From Sarcocystis neurona (lineage: Eukaryota > Apicomplexa > Conoidasida > Eucoccidiorida > Sarcocystidae): a stretch of 64,000 nt of DNA. This document shows, piece by piece, positions 63,548 through 64,000 of the stretch. The stretch lies in the NCBI GenBank assembly GCA_000727475.1, contig KL647289.1:7306629-7370628 (forward strand), in the 5' to 3' direction. The notes under the pieces were generated by a model. The model saw nothing but the letters and a program-made list of their open reading frames with translations, did no database searches and was not told the origin of the DNA. Both the position numbers and the translations under genes were made by a program. Each line of letters starts with the position of its first letter. The first letter of the stretch is position 1.

Positions 63548-64000
63548 CTGCAGAAATCAACAAATAACGGCCGAAAAGGTGCACGGGCACGAGATATGAA
63601 GGAAGCAGCAGTCTTACTTCTTCTAATTATAGAGCTGTCTGCGCCACGCCTACGCATGCACATACGCCGGTGTGTCACCTGCAACTCGGTGTCTCTGGCT
63701 CTTCTTATCCCCTACCACGCATGTCTCGTCAAAGGATATTTGTGTGTGTCCATTTCTCGGGGCGTAAAAACAGGGTCTTCCCCGAGTTTTTCCTCTCCGT
63801 CTCCAAGCCACCTGCATCTCCACGCGATTACAGCTGCCACTCCAAGTGCACGTCTGCCAGCGCGTGTGTGTGCGTGTGCGTTCGTGACTCGTCACATACA
63901 TACAATTCCGACATATTGGCCCGTGAAGCCGTCTCTCTTTTCCTTCTTGAATATCCCCTTCCTGCCGCTTCTTCCTTATTCTAAAGAGAACGACAGCGCC
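63548..64000. other. Right edge, upstream intron of ARM-repeat gene
   Basis: The exon at 63547 needs one base of a preceding split codon, so this is intron or the far exon lies beyond the edge. A minus frame at 63901-63650 is open but unrecognised. Confidence 0.55.

Noticed and set aside
1..64000. CRISPR arrays, operons, ribosome binding sites
   Set aside because: The tandem repeats lack regular unique spacers and the genes are spliced eukaryotic genes.
1..64000. Retrotransposon, tRNA, rRNA or telomere-repeat arrays
   Set aside because: No reverse transcriptase or integrase motifs, no cloverleaf or rRNA stretches recognised, and no run of TTTAGGG/CCCTAAA seen by eye.

Overview
The window looks like nuclear DNA of a coccidian apicomplexan, most probably Eimeria. 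The evidence is long CAG/CTG triplet tracts that read as poly-Gln, poly-Ala or poly-Ser in coding sequence, very long introns full of TA and TG/CA microsatellites, no operon-like packing, and split genes whose exons encode typical eukaryotic proteins. Species cannot be decided from the sequence alone. Most long open frames on both strands are by-products of triplet repeats, so gene calls here rest on conserved protein blocks, splice sites and matching intron phases.

Four gene models can be supported, all on the minus strand. (1) 14253 down to 4343: an AATF/Bfr2 (TRAUB-domain) ribosome-biogenesis protein in six exons, about 632 aa. (2) 38787 down to 17954: a nine-membrane-span NIPA-type (DUF803) magnesium transporter-like protein in ten exons, about 1138 aa, with a long low-complexity N-terminus and a cytosolic C-terminal tail; one intron appears to be GC-AG. 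(3) 48231 down to 45915: a small three-exon gene of about 117 aa that I do not recognise. (4) From beyond the right edge (63547) down to 49772: the 3' part of a large armadillo/HEAT-type repeat protein, nine exons and about 1146 aa inside the window. Junction phases agree in genes 1, 2 and 4. In gene 3 only the second junction is well supported; its first donor was chosen from several so that the frame closes.

The rest is intron and intergenic DNA. 1-4342 lies downstream of AATF and holds a CAG-rich block of undecided strand. 14254-17953 separates NIPA from AATF. 38788-45914 separates the NIPA start from the small gene and has several unconvincing frames. 48232-49771 separates the small gene from the ARM-repeat gene. 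Almost every long intron has its own short duplicated or tandem unit (about 20-190 nt) built around a TA or TG microsatellite. There is also a CTG-based minisatellite of 27-nt units interrupted by a 363-base assembly gap (36362-36724), long one-sided purine/pyrimidine tracts next to splice sites, and a near-perfect 40-bp palindrome at 62720-62759.

The genes do not form a pathway: they are nucleolar (AATF), membrane transport (NIPA-like), scaffold (ARM repeats) and unknown. I found no RNA gene, transposon, CRISPR array or telomere array. The most unusual aspect is architectural: ordinary conserved proteins cut into exons as short as 39-110 nt and separated by kilobases of repeat-laden intron.
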